Assembly (NCBI GenBank): GCA_036794825.1
Contig: DAIRGA010000029.1
Span: 1 to 64,000, forward strand
From: RZYY01 sp036794825
GTDB lineage: Bacteria; Bacteroidota; Bacteroidia; Bacteroidales; 4484-276
Length of the DNA stretch: 64,000 bases
Direction: 5' to 3'
The notes under the pieces were generated by a model. It did no database searches. It saw nothing but the letters and a program-made list of their open reading frames with translations, and was not told where the DNA came from. Positions 51,372 through 60,975 of the stretch are shown here, one piece after another. The first letter of the stretch is position 1, and the number at the start of each line of letters is the position of its first letter. The position numbers and the translations under genes were made by a program.

Positions 51372-52048
51372 TAATCGCCGAAAGTAGCCCTGAGAATCCA
51401 TGCATCCGGAGAAATTTGCTGTTTGACGATTGGCAATTGCTGGTTGGCTTCCTCAAGAGTAGGGAAGGAGTCGTAGATAACAGCGGTGAGGCCGCTCTTT
51501 TTATAGGGCTTCAGGATAGCTGTTTTCCCGTGTTTCCCGATCAACCGGATAATATTATCAGCACGCGCGGGATCTTCAAAAATGCCCACAACAATATGGT
51601 AATTTAGTGAGGTGGATGTTGCCGGCTTCTGTATAGTGTTATATTCAGATTGATTTTCAATATTTTGAACTGCAAGTAATACCGAATCCGTGTCTTTCGC
51701 AATGCTTAGCAAGGTATCGATGAGTTTTACCTTGTCCAGTGGATAGCTGTAGAGATTGCTGATATCATTGGCCTCTAAATAAATAGTACGGGCTTCTGCA
51801 TAATCACCTGCCAGGTAAAGACTATCGGCAATGGCCAGCCTGGCGAGATAGCGCTCTGTTGAACTCGCGGATGCGTCGTTGCTGGCAGAAGTTGACGGTT
51901 CAGTGTTGGATTGTTGCTGTTTGATTACTGTCGAATTGAAGGGTGTTTCAGCTTTTTCAGACCAATGTTGGATAACCAGGAAAATTACAACTACAGAGTT
52001 GATTACTGAAATCATAATGATGATCCAATATTTCCGGTTGTCGGTCAT
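51371..52048 (-). CDS. membrane-anchored SPOR-like protein, paralogue 1
   Basis: 225 residues. One N-terminal membrane helix (about 8-26), a Ser/Thr/Gln-rich linker (about 38-65), a TPR-like helical pair (ARLAIADSLYLAGDYAEART, about 68-95) and a C-terminal SPOR-like domain (YHIVVGIFEDPARADNIIR ... DAWILRATFGD). SPOR domains bind denuded peptidoglycan glycans. The same domain order occurs in the next gene, so the two are paralogues. Coupled to the LptA-like gene by TAATG. Confidence 0.8.
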   Translation of the reverse strand: MTDNRKYWIIIMISVINSVVVIFLVIQHWSEKAETPFNSTVIKQQQSNTEPSTSASNDASASSTERYLARLAIADSLYLAGDYAEARTIYLEANDISNLYSYPLDKVKLIDTLLSIAKDTDSVLLAVQNIENQSEYNTIQKPATSTSLNYHIVVGIFEDPARADNIIRLIGKHGKTAILKPYKKSGLTAVIYDSFPTLEEANQQLPIVKQQISPDAWILRATFGD

Positions 52049-52092
52049 TTTTTGCTAATATTTTTTTCTGGGTTTTCGTTTGGTTTACTGTT

Positions 52093-52779
52093 TCAACTTC
52101 CAATTCGGTAATGTAGTACCCAGGCAGAGGGGTATAGGGTTTCCTGAACTCGCCACAGCTGATTGTAAGCATCATGAATGGAGGTATAAGAGCTGTGCGT
52201 AACTGCATGCATATCAAAAAGTTTGCGATAAATTACCTGAGGATCGTGACCCATCTGCTTCATTTTTTCTACCATCAGATCTACATTTTCCTGTTTCTGG
52301 AAAACACCAACCACAATGTGGTAGTCTGCGCCACTAATCTGGCGGTTCAAAGTGATTTCTTCAATAATCGTATTCACATTTATGAGCTGATCGGTCAGGA
52401 AAGGATCATCGGGTTTGATCTGCATCGCATCAACATACACCTGTCTTGATCTTTCGTACTCCTTTGCCAGAAAAAGGCTGTCGGCCAGCATCAGCTTCGA
52501 TTTGAAGAGGCTTTCGGTCAGTTGAATACCAAGAAGGCTGTCGGCTTCCGAAATCCGGAGCAATAAATATGGATCATCCGGCTTGTATCCCAGTGCATCT
52601 TTATAATATGCTTTAGCCGACTGGTACTGCTCGCTCAGAAAAAGATGGTCGGCTTTATTCAAGCTTTTGGTGTATCGGGCATGATCGCTGAGAAACAGAT
52701 AATAAAGCGCTGAAAGAAGGATGATTAGCGCTACTGCCAGAAGTAAAAGAAGCCTTGTTTTTCTTGTTTTTGAAGTCAT
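52093..52779 (-). CDS. membrane-anchored SPOR-like protein, paralogue 2
   Basis: 228 residues. Basic N-terminus MTSKTRKTR, membrane helix (about 10-29), TPR-like repeats (KADHLFLSEQYQSAKAYYKD, LADSLFLAKEYERSRQVYVD, each followed by KPDDP) and a SPOR-like end (YHIVVGVFQKQENVDLMVEK ... SAWVLHYRIGS). Shares architecture with the gene 44 bases downstream. Periplasmic; probably an envelope scaffold linking peptidoglycan with LPS transport (inference from the operon). Confidence 0.8.
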   Translation of the reverse strand: MTSKTRKTRLLLLLAVALIILLSALYYLFLSDHARYTKSLNKADHLFLSEQYQSAKAYYKDALGYKPDDPYLLLRISEADSLLGIQLTESLFKSKLMLADSLFLAKEYERSRQVYVDAMQIKPDDPFLTDQLINVNTIIEEITLNRQISGADYHIVVGVFQKQENVDLMVEKMKQMGHDPQVIYRKLFDMHAVTHSSYTSIHDAYNQLWRVQETLYPSAWVLHYRIGS

Positions 52780-53097
52780 GACATTCTCGTAATTGGAGAA
52801 AATTTTTGCTAAAAATAGTAAAACCTGATCATTTAAAGTTTTGACTTTATCAGAAAAAAGTATTCTATAGAATTTGGGGAAAAATTTCTTGATATTGAAT
52901 GTTGGTTAACCTGCTGAATTTCAATGTCAAGATCACCTTTAATGCAAGCTTGACCCACAACCTATTTAAAACCCGGGGCTGCAATTTTTGGGAATCCCTG
53001 ATTTGCACCGGCTATTCTGATCCTTTCATGACCATGGTAAGCAAGCCAACCAAGCAGCTGAAAAAACGTAATTTGCAGCCCTTTTGTGAATAATATC
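52780..53097. other. intergenic region between divergent genes
   Basis: A 318-base gap between the SPOR gene and gatE. It holds a perfect 12-base palindrome ATTCTATAGAAT (52862-52873), which could be an operator. No gene or RNA element is recognised. Confidence 0.4.
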
Positions 53098-53105
53098 TAC
53101 ATTTG
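53098..53105 (+). promoter_or_regulatory. -7 element of gatE
   Basis: TACATTTG, exact TAnnTTTG. It overlaps the first codon of the longest reading frame (TTG 53103), so the true start is ATG 53133; leader about 20 bases. A TTTG 22 bases upstream (53072-53075) may be the -33 box. Confidence 0.6.
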
Positions 53106-53132
53106 AAGCCCAAAATTCAGCTATTCTCCAAG

Positions 53133-55106
53133 ATGACAAAAAGATTTGACGCACCTAAAAATTACGAATCTTCCCGAAAAAAGATTGGCTACATACCCCG
53201 CAAAGATGCAACCCAGAAAGACTACGACCGCATTGGTTTCATGTCGGGGCTTGAGGTTCACCAGCAGTTGCACACGTTCAAGAAGCTTTTTTGCAACTGT
53301 CCAGCAGGGCTTTACCACGAAAACGATGATCACGATGCAGAACTGATCCGGCACATGCGCCCTACGCTCAGCGAACTTGGCGAGTATGACGGCACAGCGC
53401 TGATGGAGTTCAAAACAAGGAAGGAGATCATTTACCGCGTTAAGAACGAAACCACGTGCACCTACGAAGTGGACGATACACCGCCGTTTCCAATCAACCG
53501 TCAGGCTCTGGAAATTGCCATCGAAATTTCGCTGCTGTCAAAACTAAATATAGTCGGCGAGGTGCACATTACGCGCAAGCAATACCTCGATGGCAGCATC
53601 CCAACTGGATTTCAGCGAACAGCCATCATAGGTGTGGAAGGAGAAATACCCCTGAAACACAAGAAGATAAGGCTGATACAACTGAGCATCGAGGAGGATG
53701 CCTGCCGTGAGATTTCAGACATTGGCCACGTAAGAATCTATAAAACTGACCGGTTGGGTATGCCCCTGATCGAAACAGTTACTTACCCCGACTGTATAAA
53801 CCCTGATGAAGTGAAGGAGGCCTGCAATTATATCCGTTTCCTGAACCGCAGTACCGGGCATGTAAGAACCGGCATTGGCGCCGGCCGCGAAGATGTTAAT
53901 GTAAGCTGCCGAGGTGGTTCGCGGGTGGAAATCAAAGGTGTAGCGCATACACGATGGATACCTGAATTAACTCACAATGAGTGTTTCAGGCAGTGGGCGC
54001 TGCTTGCAATCCGCGAGGAGCTGAAGAAAAGATCCATCGAACCTGAAAACTGGAAAATCCGTTTTGAACAAATACGTTTTCATTCCTTTAATTTTACCTA
54101 TCCGCCACTGGTTGATTCCAAAAGGATGCACTACCGCATCATGGCCATCAACCTTCCAGGCTTCAAGGGGATTTTATCGCATTTTACACAGCCCGGAAAA
54201 ATGTTTGCTGATGAGATCAGCGACCGGCTGAAAGTAATAGCATGTCTCGAAAAACCCAACATGGTTCATTCTGAGGAATTTGAACCTGTTTTGCTAAAGG
54301 ATGACTTTGAAAAAATCAGAATCCTGCTGGATGCTCAACCCGATGATGCACAGCTCGTTATCTGGGGACCTGAGGATGATATGAAAACTGCACTCGAAAC
54401 CATCGAAGAGCGTTGCAAAATGGCTTTCACCGGCGTTCCTAACGAAACCCGAAAATCGTTCGAGGATGGTACAACCATATTTGAGCGCGTTTTGCCGGGA
54501 GCTGACCGTATGTATCCCGACACCGATTCTGCGCCAATACCGCTGGAGGACGAATACATCGAAAGTATCCGCAAAAAACTGCCAAGCGAGGTAATGGAAC
54601 GTTACCACCAGATGAAGAAATGGGGAATTCCGGAGGATACATTTACCTACATTTTCAAAAAAAATCTGTTCCCGCTCATCAGCCGGATTATAACCGAACT
54701 TGGATTTGAACCCGGATTTGTGGGAACATTTTTTGCCCACCGGTTCAAATTCGTGGAAGGACATTTTACCACTCCCAAAACCTTCAATTACGAAGTGATT
54801 TACGCTCTTTTCAGGTTTATCCGGGAAGAAAACCTCAGTCCCGAAATCATGAATCTCATGATTACTGTGGTTTACGAGCACCCAATGATGGAGTTTGAAT
54901 CGGTGCTGACCACCCTGAAATTCAAAAGAAATTCGAAACAGGAGATACTCAATAAAATTCCTTTTCTTATCGAGAAATTCAATAAAATCAGAATTTCTGA
55001 ACGAAAAGAAGATACCAAAGACTGGATCATGGGGAGGCTGAGAAATGCAGCAGTGGGGAATATTGCATTAAACGAACTTGCAAGGGAGGTGGAAAAAGCC
55101 ATTTGA
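53133..55106 (+). CDS. archaeal-type Glu-tRNA(Gln) amidotransferase subunit E (GatE)
   Basis: 657 residues. SGLEVHQQLHTFKKLFCNCP (near residue 37-56) and RTGIGAGREDVNVSCRGG are the GatB/GatE kinase-like core. SIPTGFQRTAI and RVEIKGV follow the GatE rather than the GatB pattern. A GAD domain is inserted (about 330-450), ending GVPNETRKSFEDGTT and LPGADRMYPDTDSAP, which is diagnostic of GatE. A helical tail and YqeY-like end complete it. In archaea GatE works with GatD (an asparaginase-like glutaminase) to convert Glu-tRNA(Gln) to Gln-tRNA(Gln). No gatD is in the window. Confidence 0.85.
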   Translation: MTKRFDAPKNYESSRKKIGYIPRKDATQKDYDRIGFMSGLEVHQQLHTFKKLFCNCPAGLYHENDDHDAELIRHMRPTLSELGEYDGTALMEFKTRKEIIYRVKNETTCTYEVDDTPPFPINRQALEIAIEISLLSKLNIVGEVHITRKQYLDGSIPTGFQRTAIIGVEGEIPLKHKKIRLIQLSIEEDACREISDIGHVRIYKTDRLGMPLIETVTYPDCINPDEVKEACNYIRFLNRSTGHVRTGIGAGREDVNVSCRGGSRVEIKGVAHTRWIPELTHNECFRQWALLAIREELKKRSIEPENWKIRFEQIRFHSFNFTYPPLVDSKRMHYRIMAINLPGFKGILSHFTQPGKMFADEISDRLKVIACLEKPNMVHSEEFEPVLLKDDFEKIRILLDAQPDDAQLVIWGPEDDMKTALETIEERCKMAFTGVPNETRKSFEDGTTIFERVLPGADRMYPDTDSAPIPLEDEYIESIRKKLPSEVMERYHQMKKWGIPEDTFTYIFKKNLFPLISRIITELGFEPGFVGTFFAHRFKFVEGHFTTPKTFNYEVIYALFRFIREENLSPEIMNLMITVVYEHPMMEFESVLTTLKFKRNSKQEILNKIPFLIEKFNKIRISERKEDTKDWIMGRLRNAAVGNIALNELAREVEKAI

Positions 55107-55214
55107 GATGGATGCGCATCAGCAGCCAGGAGCCTTACACACAGACTAAAGAGATCAAAATCAGGTTATTATTTTAAAATTTACAGTACAATGATTTTTC
55201 AACATAGATTAAGC

Positions 55215-57068
55215 ATGAATTTCAAAATCTTTACTGCATTATTGCTTTTAATGTTATTGAGCAACGCCAGTCTCTATTCACAACAAATCACTCTCGACAG
55301 GGTTGAGCCTCCTTTCTGGTGGGTGGGGATGAAGAACGAAAATCTTCAGCTTCTGGTTTATGGGAAAAGCATTTCGCTGACAAAGCCGGAAATCATTACC
55401 CCCGGGCTTTCCATCGTTAAAGTAACAAAAGCTGAAAGCCCGAATTATCTTTTTGTTGACCTGGTAGTTTCCTCCGGAGCCACGCCTGGTATCTACACAC
55501 TTCTTTTTAAAAAAGATGGCCAAACAGTTCAAACCTTCGATTATGAGCTGAAAGCAAGGCGAGCAGGATCGGTCAACCGTAAAGGTTTTGACCAGAGCGA
55601 TGTAATTTACCTGCTGTTCCCCGATCGTTTTGCCAATGGCAATCCCGGCAATGATTCACATCCCGAAATGCTCGACAAGGCCGACCGTACCAACCCTGAC
55701 GGACGGCAAGGTGGTGATATTCAGGGAATGATTAATAAAATTGACTATATCAGTGACCTTGGATTTACTTCCATCTGGCATAACCCGTTACTGGAGAACA
55801 ACCAGGCTAAGTATTCCTATCATGGTTATGCCATCAGCAATTTTTACCGGATAGATCCCCGCTTTGGCACCAATGATGATTATCTGCGGTTCATCCAGTT
55901 ATCGCATGATAAAGGGCTGAAAGTGATTAAAGATATGATTTTTAATCATTGTGGCTCAGGACATTGGTGGATGAACGACCTTCCGTGGCAGGACTGGATT
56001 AACCAGTTCGAAAGTTATACCAGGTCAAATTTCAGGGCCGGAACCGTTTTTGATCCGTACGTTTCGGAGTATGACCAGAATCTTTTCCAGCGCGGTTGGT
56101 TTGATACCAATATGCCTGATCTGAACCAGAATAATCCATTTATGATTAACTACCTGACGCAGAACAGCATCTGGTGGGTGGAATACGCCGACCTGGACGG
56201 CATCAGGATGGACACCTATCCTTACCCATTTAAAGAGGGCATGGCTCAGTGGGCAAAAAGACTGATGGATGAATATCCAGATTTCACGGTGGTGGCCGAA
56301 TCATGGCTCACAGAACCCGGTCAGGTGGCCACCTGGCAGCGTGGCGACAAACTGGGTTTGGGATACGAATCCCATGTTACCCACGTGTTCGATTTTCCGA
56401 TGTACGAGGCATTTCGCTTTGCGTTCAACGAGCAGCAGGGCTGGAACTCAGGTCTGGTAAGATTTTACAACATTCTCAGTCAGGATTATTTATACCAGAA
56501 TCCAAGCGAAATCGTAATTTTTTCTGATAACCATGATGGAGACAGGATTTTTAACAAAGTTAATAAAGATATGAGAAGCCTCAAGCTGGCCATGACTTTC
56601 CTGTTGACTACCAGAGGAGTTCCACAGATTTATAATGGCACCGAAATAATGATGGCCGGCGATGAAAAGGTTGGACACGGCGATGTACGCAAACCATTCC
56701 CGGGTGGCTGGCCGGATGACAACAGGGATGCATTTACCAGAGATGGCAGAACAGAACAGGAAAATGAGATTTTCGACCACATTCACACCCTCCTGAAATG
56801 GAGAAAATCAAAATCAGTGATTCATTATGGCAGGCTGACGCATTTTATTCCACACAACAATACCTATATCTATTTCAGGTACAATGAAACAGAAAAAGTG
56901 ATGGTTATCCTGAACAACAGTGATGAAGAGCAGAAAATTGATATCAGGCAATTTGCAGAACTTGCCGGTGGTAATTCAGTTGGGGTAAACATACTCGACA
57001 ATACAACTTATCAACTCAACAACCTTAAAGTGCCTGCCAAGACAGGCTTCATCCTCGAGCTGAAATAG
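55215..57068 (+). CDS. exported GH13 alpha-amylase/neopullulanase-like enzyme
   Basis: 617 residues from ATG 55215 (MNFKIFTALL). Signal peptide (about 1-22), an N-terminal beta domain (about 25-120) as in cyclomaltodextrinases and SusA-like enzymes, then the GH13 barrel. Catalytic motifs: DGIRMDTYPY (nucleophile Asp), VVAESWL (acid/base Glu), FSDNHDGDRI (transition-state Asp). A C-terminal beta domain ends it. It probably cleaves starch or maltodextrins in the periplasm. Nearby genes include a CotH protein and a sugar-type MFS transporter. Confidence 0.88.
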   Translation: MNFKIFTALLLLMLLSNASLYSQQITLDRVEPPFWWVGMKNENLQLLVYGKSISLTKPEIITPGLSIVKVTKAESPNYLFVDLVVSSGATPGIYTLLFKKDGQTVQTFDYELKARRAGSVNRKGFDQSDVIYLLFPDRFANGNPGNDSHPEMLDKADRTNPDGRQGGDIQGMINKIDYISDLGFTSIWHNPLLENNQAKYSYHGYAISNFYRIDPRFGTNDDYLRFIQLSHDKGLKVIKDMIFNHCGSGHWWMNDLPWQDWINQFESYTRSNFRAGTVFDPYVSEYDQNLFQRGWFDTNMPDLNQNNPFMINYLTQNSIWWVEYADLDGIRMDTYPYPFKEGMAQWAKRLMDEYPDFTVVAESWLTEPGQVATWQRGDKLGLGYESHVTHVFDFPMYEAFRFAFNEQQGWNSGLVRFYNILSQDYLYQNPSEIVIFSDNHDGDRIFNKVNKDMRSLKLAMTFLLTTRGVPQIYNGTEIMMAGDEKVGHGDVRKPFPGGWPDDNRDAFTRDGRTEQENEIFDHIHTLLKWRKSKSVIHYGRLTHFIPHNNTYIYFRYNETEKVMVILNNSDEEQKIDIRQFAELAGGNSVGVNILDNTTYQLNNLKVPAKTGFILELK

Positions 57069-57089
57069 TTGCTCCCAAAACTTCTAAAA

Positions 57090-59393
57090 ATGAAAATCAA
57101 AAACTTCCGGTACTCAGAAATGCTTCATTCGCTCGTTATTTTTGCAACTCAGCTTCGTTTCGTTCTGCTGCTGACGCTGTGGACAAATTTCGTCCAGGTT
57201 TATATTGCTGAAGCTCAGCCCGCATTCCCTGAAAAAGGTGAAATTTACCGGGATGATGTTGTTCCAAGGGTGGACATCTACATACATCCCGATACTCTCC
57301 AATGGATTTATAACAACCCGGACAGCGATATTGAGTGGCGTGCCAATTTTGTGTTCGACAATGGAACCGTCCGCGACAGTATCGAAGAGATCGGTTTCAG
57401 GCTCAGGGGAAATACCTCACGCTATTCAGCCAAAAAATCCTTCAAAGTTTCGTTCAATACCTACCAAAAAGGACGAAAATATTATGGTTTGGAAAAAATG
57501 AACCTGAATGGCGAGCACAATGATCCTTCGGTTACCCGTGCCAAATTAGGCTGGGATCTTGCCCGTGCGCTCGAAATCGCGGCGCCCAGATCCAACCATG
57601 TAAGACTCTATATCAATGATAATTATCATGGGTTGTACCTTAACGTTGAACATATTGACGAGGAATTTGCCCAATCGAGATTTGGAAACCAATACGGTAA
57701 CCTTTACAAGTGCCTTTATCCTGCTGATTTAAAGTATCTTGGGTCAAATCCCAATCTTTACAAATACGAAAGTGGCGGGAGAAGAGCCTACGATCTGAAA
57801 ACCAACACTGCTTACGACGATTACAGTGACCTGGCTGAATTCATCAACATCCTTAACAACACCGCCTTATCTGCACTGCCGTGCGAGCTGGAGAAGGTAT
57901 TTAATGTTCAGGATTATCTCAAGGTGATGGCTTTCGACATTTTTACTGCCAACTGGGATGGTTACATTTTCAATAAGAACAACTTCTACCTGTACAAAAA
58001 TCCGGAATCTGGCCAGTTTGAATACATCCCTTATGATGTTGATAACACCTATGGAATTGACTGGTTTGGTGTTGACTGGGCTCAGCGAAACATTTATCAA
58101 TGGTCGCCCTCAGGAGAAACCCGCGCATTATATAGCCGGCTAATGCAGGTGCAGCGATACAGGGATCTTTATTCATTTTACCTTAACAAAATCAAGCAGG
58201 AGCTGATCGTCCAGCCCGCTTACAACAATTATATGGATGCCATCAGGGAGTTGATCCATCCCTACATCATCAACGATCCTTTTTACCCGCTTGACTATGG
58301 TTTCAACGAAAATTCCTTCCTCCAGTCATACGACCAGGCCTGGGGAGCGCACGTGAAATATGGCATCAGGCCGTATATGACCGCCAGGCTCAATTCGATT
58401 CAGCAGCAGTTGGAACTCAACCCGCTCTATCCGGTGATTAATTACCTCAGTATTGAACACAGCGGTGTAGGTAACCCGGTGAATTTCAGGGTGAAAGCAT
58501 GGGATGACCAGCCCGGTGTGCAAGCCTGGGTCAGGTACCGTTTCAACCAGTCAGGGTTTGTTACCATGCCCATGACCGCCGGCCAGGATGATTTTTTTAC
58601 AGCCACACTCAGTGGTGTGATTGGAGAAACTACCCTGAAATACCACATCCAGGTGCAGGATGCTGCAGGAAATATTCTTTTCTACCCATGTGAATCCATC
58701 GAAGTCTATTTTCCACCCGTTTATACTACGGGACTCTACATTAACGAATTTCTTGCATCCAATCAAACCGGAATTAACGACTCTAAAGGCGAATTCGAAG
58801 ACTGGATCGAACTTTTCAATGGCGGTCAAAATCCCATTTGGCTTGGAGATAAATACCTGACGGATAAACTAAACAATCCCACAAAATGGCAACTGCCTGA
58901 CCATATCATTTTTCCCGGCGAATACCTGATCATATGGGCTGATGAGGATCCTGAACAAGGACCTTTCCATGCTGATTTCAAGCTTTCGGCTGACGGTGAA
59001 TCCATTGGAATCTTCAACAACATGGCGAGCAGTTACTCTTCCATAGATAACTACAATTTCGGGCCACAACAGACGGATATTTCGCTGGGACGCAGTCCGG
59101 ACGGCAGCTCAAACTGGGTCTATTTCGATGATCCCTCACCTGGAAGTTCCAATGCTGTTTTTGCTATCATCGAAGGCGACAGTACAGAACCTTCATTGCA
59201 ACTGTATCCCAATCCTGCCGGAGGACATGCAGTGTTTTTATCGGAACGAAGAGATTTCACACTATTTCATATTTCCGGAATTCCGGTTTTGCATGGAAAT
59301 GATGCGCAAAGCATTGATGTTTCAGCATTAGATAAAGGTATTTATTTGTTAAAAACCGCTGAGAACGAAAATTTTAAGATCATAATCCAATAA
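57090..59393 (+). CDS. CotH kinase with lamin-tail domain and T9SS sorting domain
   Basis: 767 residues from ATG 57090; a TTG seven codons upstream is less likely. Signal peptide, then CotH domain: GFRLRGNTSRYSAKKSF (near 102-118), EKMNLNGEHNDPSVTRAKLG, catalytic Asp290 in NWDGYIFNKNN and metal-binding IPYDVDNTYG (313-322). A beta domain (about 440-540), a lamin-tail domain (about 545-640, YINEFLASNQTGINDSKGEF) and a type A sorting domain (about 690-767) follow. An outer-surface atypical kinase is the natural reading; its target is unknown. Starts 21 bases after the amylase. Confidence 0.88.
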   Translation: MKIKNFRYSEMLHSLVIFATQLRFVLLLTLWTNFVQVYIAEAQPAFPEKGEIYRDDVVPRVDIYIHPDTLQWIYNNPDSDIEWRANFVFDNGTVRDSIEEIGFRLRGNTSRYSAKKSFKVSFNTYQKGRKYYGLEKMNLNGEHNDPSVTRAKLGWDLARALEIAAPRSNHVRLYINDNYHGLYLNVEHIDEEFAQSRFGNQYGNLYKCLYPADLKYLGSNPNLYKYESGGRRAYDLKTNTAYDDYSDLAEFINILNNTALSALPCELEKVFNVQDYLKVMAFDIFTANWDGYIFNKNNFYLYKNPESGQFEYIPYDVDNTYGIDWFGVDWAQRNIYQWSPSGETRALYSRLMQVQRYRDLYSFYLNKIKQELIVQPAYNNYMDAIRELIHPYIINDPFYPLDYGFNENSFLQSYDQAWGAHVKYGIRPYMTARLNSIQQQLELNPLYPVINYLSIEHSGVGNPVNFRVKAWDDQPGVQAWVRYRFNQSGFVTMPMTAGQDDFFTATLSGVIGETTLKYHIQVQDAAGNILFYPCESIEVYFPPVYTTGLYINEFLASNQTGINDSKGEFEDWIELFNGGQNPIWLGDKYLTDKLNNPTKWQLPDHIIFPGEYLIIWADEDPEQGPFHADFKLSADGESIGIFNNMASSYSSIDNYNFGPQQTDISLGRSPDGSSNWVYFDDPSPGSSNAVFAIIEGDSTEPSLQLYPNPAGGHAVFLSERRDFTLFHISGIPVLHGNDAQSIDVSALDKGIYLLKTAENENFKIIIQ

Positions 59394-59425
59394 TCAGATA
59401 ATCAAACTATTAAAATTGACTGAAG

Positions 59426-60931
59426 ATGTTAGCAATACAAAAGAAACTCTCCAAACCTTTCTTTGCGCTACTAAGCCTTCCGGCAACTGCCGTGGGCTTT
59501 GCATTGTCAACCCAAATTGCAGCCCTTAGCTGGATTTTATCCAAGAAGTACGGGCTCGATATCCACGAGGTAGCCTTTGTTTGGCTGGCAGGCCCGATAG
59601 CAGGTATTTTTGGGCAGGTTATTGTTGGACTGATAAGCGACAACGTCTGGTTTATGGGTGGAAGGCGAAGGCCTTTTATTATCATTGGCGGGTTGGTGAG
59701 CGCCGTTGCGTTTCTTTCGCTTCCTTATATTCAGGAGATTTCCAGAATAACCGGCATCGTTGACATCACCATCATTGCATCCCTGATTGCGCTGTTTCTC
59801 GACCTCTCAGTAAATGTCACCTTTAATCCGGCGCGTTCCATCATTGCCGACCTCACCCCCGAAGGAAAACTTCGCACGGCAGGTTATGTCTGGATGCAGA
59901 TTATCTCAGGATTTTTCGGCGTTCTCGCATATTTCCTCTCGATGGTTTTCGGCAACGAGAAACTACTTTACATCGCTGCTTTTCTGGTTCTTTTAACCGC
60001 TGTTTTCCCGATTTTACTGATTGAAGAGCAGCAAAACCTCAAAGTTCAGGATAAAAATGCTGAAACCTACGGAATTAAACAGATTTTCCAGGAGATTTTT
60101 CCACTTTACGGATTTTTGGTTTTCGGTGTTTACAGCGTCTTCAATCACTTTTTTGATGCACTTACACCCATTCACAACCCGCTACTGATCGCATCTCTGG
60201 CCTATTCGGTGGTCATCGGTATTGTCAGCATCCTGAGGGGGATGAAGAATACTACCAACAACAACGAATTCCACAAAATCATGCTTGCACATTCATTTAC
60301 ATGGGTGGCATTTCAGAGTATGTTTATCATGTCGGGATTTTTTATCGAAAACAGGATTTTGCCCAACCTCGAAATTTCGGGAATCATTGCCAACTGGTTT
60401 GCTGAAAAGCTGACGGGAATTGCTCAGACAGCTGATTCATCCATCGGCAATATTGTCTCCCTCGGTTTTCTAATCCTGAATTTTGTAGGCGCAATATTTC
60501 CCGTGGCACTGCAGGCAATTGCCAGGCGCATCGGCAGGGTGCGTACCTATATTTTTGCACTGTCATTTTCGGCCATAGGCTATTTTTACATTGCATTTTT
60601 AGGCCATGTTGAAACCGATTTTTACCTGGGGATGTTTTTGGCGGGAATTGGATGGTCGGCTGTAATTTCCATTGTTTTTGCTATCATGAGCGAGCGGGTA
60701 AATCCTCTGAAGATGGGTCTTTTTATGGGTGTTTTCAATCTTGCTGTTGTCCTTCCGCAAATGATGTCCAATGGCGTGGCGCATGTGATCAAACAGACAG
60801 GGAATTACCAGTTGCTTTATATCCTTTGTGGACTCTTTATCACCACATCGGTGATTTTCTGGATGTTTATCCGTGAGCCTGAAGTAAAAGAGGAGACCAA
60901 AAGTGCAAAAGTCAGCGGATCAGGACATTAA
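59426..60931 (+). CDS. MFS transporter of sugar (SLC45/GPH-like) type
   Basis: 501 residues with about 12 membrane helices. VAFVWLAGPIAGIFGQVIVG followed by SDNVWFMGGRRRPFIIIGG is the helix 2-3 loop of the sucrose/maltose (SLC45-like) transporters, which have the D-x-x-x-x-x-x-G-R-R-R-P-F pattern. It probably imports maltose or maltodextrins released by the adjacent amylase. It ends the three-gene unit of amylase, CotH and transporter. Confidence 0.85.
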   Translation: MLAIQKKLSKPFFALLSLPATAVGFALSTQIAALSWILSKKYGLDIHEVAFVWLAGPIAGIFGQVIVGLISDNVWFMGGRRRPFIIIGGLVSAVAFLSLPYIQEISRITGIVDITIIASLIALFLDLSVNVTFNPARSIIADLTPEGKLRTAGYVWMQIISGFFGVLAYFLSMVFGNEKLLYIAAFLVLLTAVFPILLIEEQQNLKVQDKNAETYGIKQIFQEIFPLYGFLVFGVYSVFNHFFDALTPIHNPLLIASLAYSVVIGIVSILRGMKNTTNNNEFHKIMLAHSFTWVAFQSMFIMSGFFIENRILPNLEISGIIANWFAEKLTGIAQTADSSIGNIVSLGFLILNFVGAIFPVALQAIARRIGRVRTYIFALSFSAIGYFYIAFLGHVETDFYLGMFLAGIGWSAVISIVFAIMSERVNPLKMGLFMGVFNLAVVLPQMMSNGVAHVIKQTGNYQLLYILCGLFITTSVIFWMFIREPEVKEETKSAKVSGSGH

Positions 60932-60975
60932 TCAGGGAATAAGCTTTTCAGAAAGGTGATCTGTCCCTTTAAAGG

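Noticed and set aside
53103..53132. Extended N-terminus of GatE from TTG 53103
   Set aside because: A -7 promoter element overlaps this codon, and the ATG at 53133 fits a 20-base leader.
60966..60975. Palindrome CCTTTAAAGG between convergent genes
   Set aside because: Too short for a terminator and next to a stop codon; no T-run follows.
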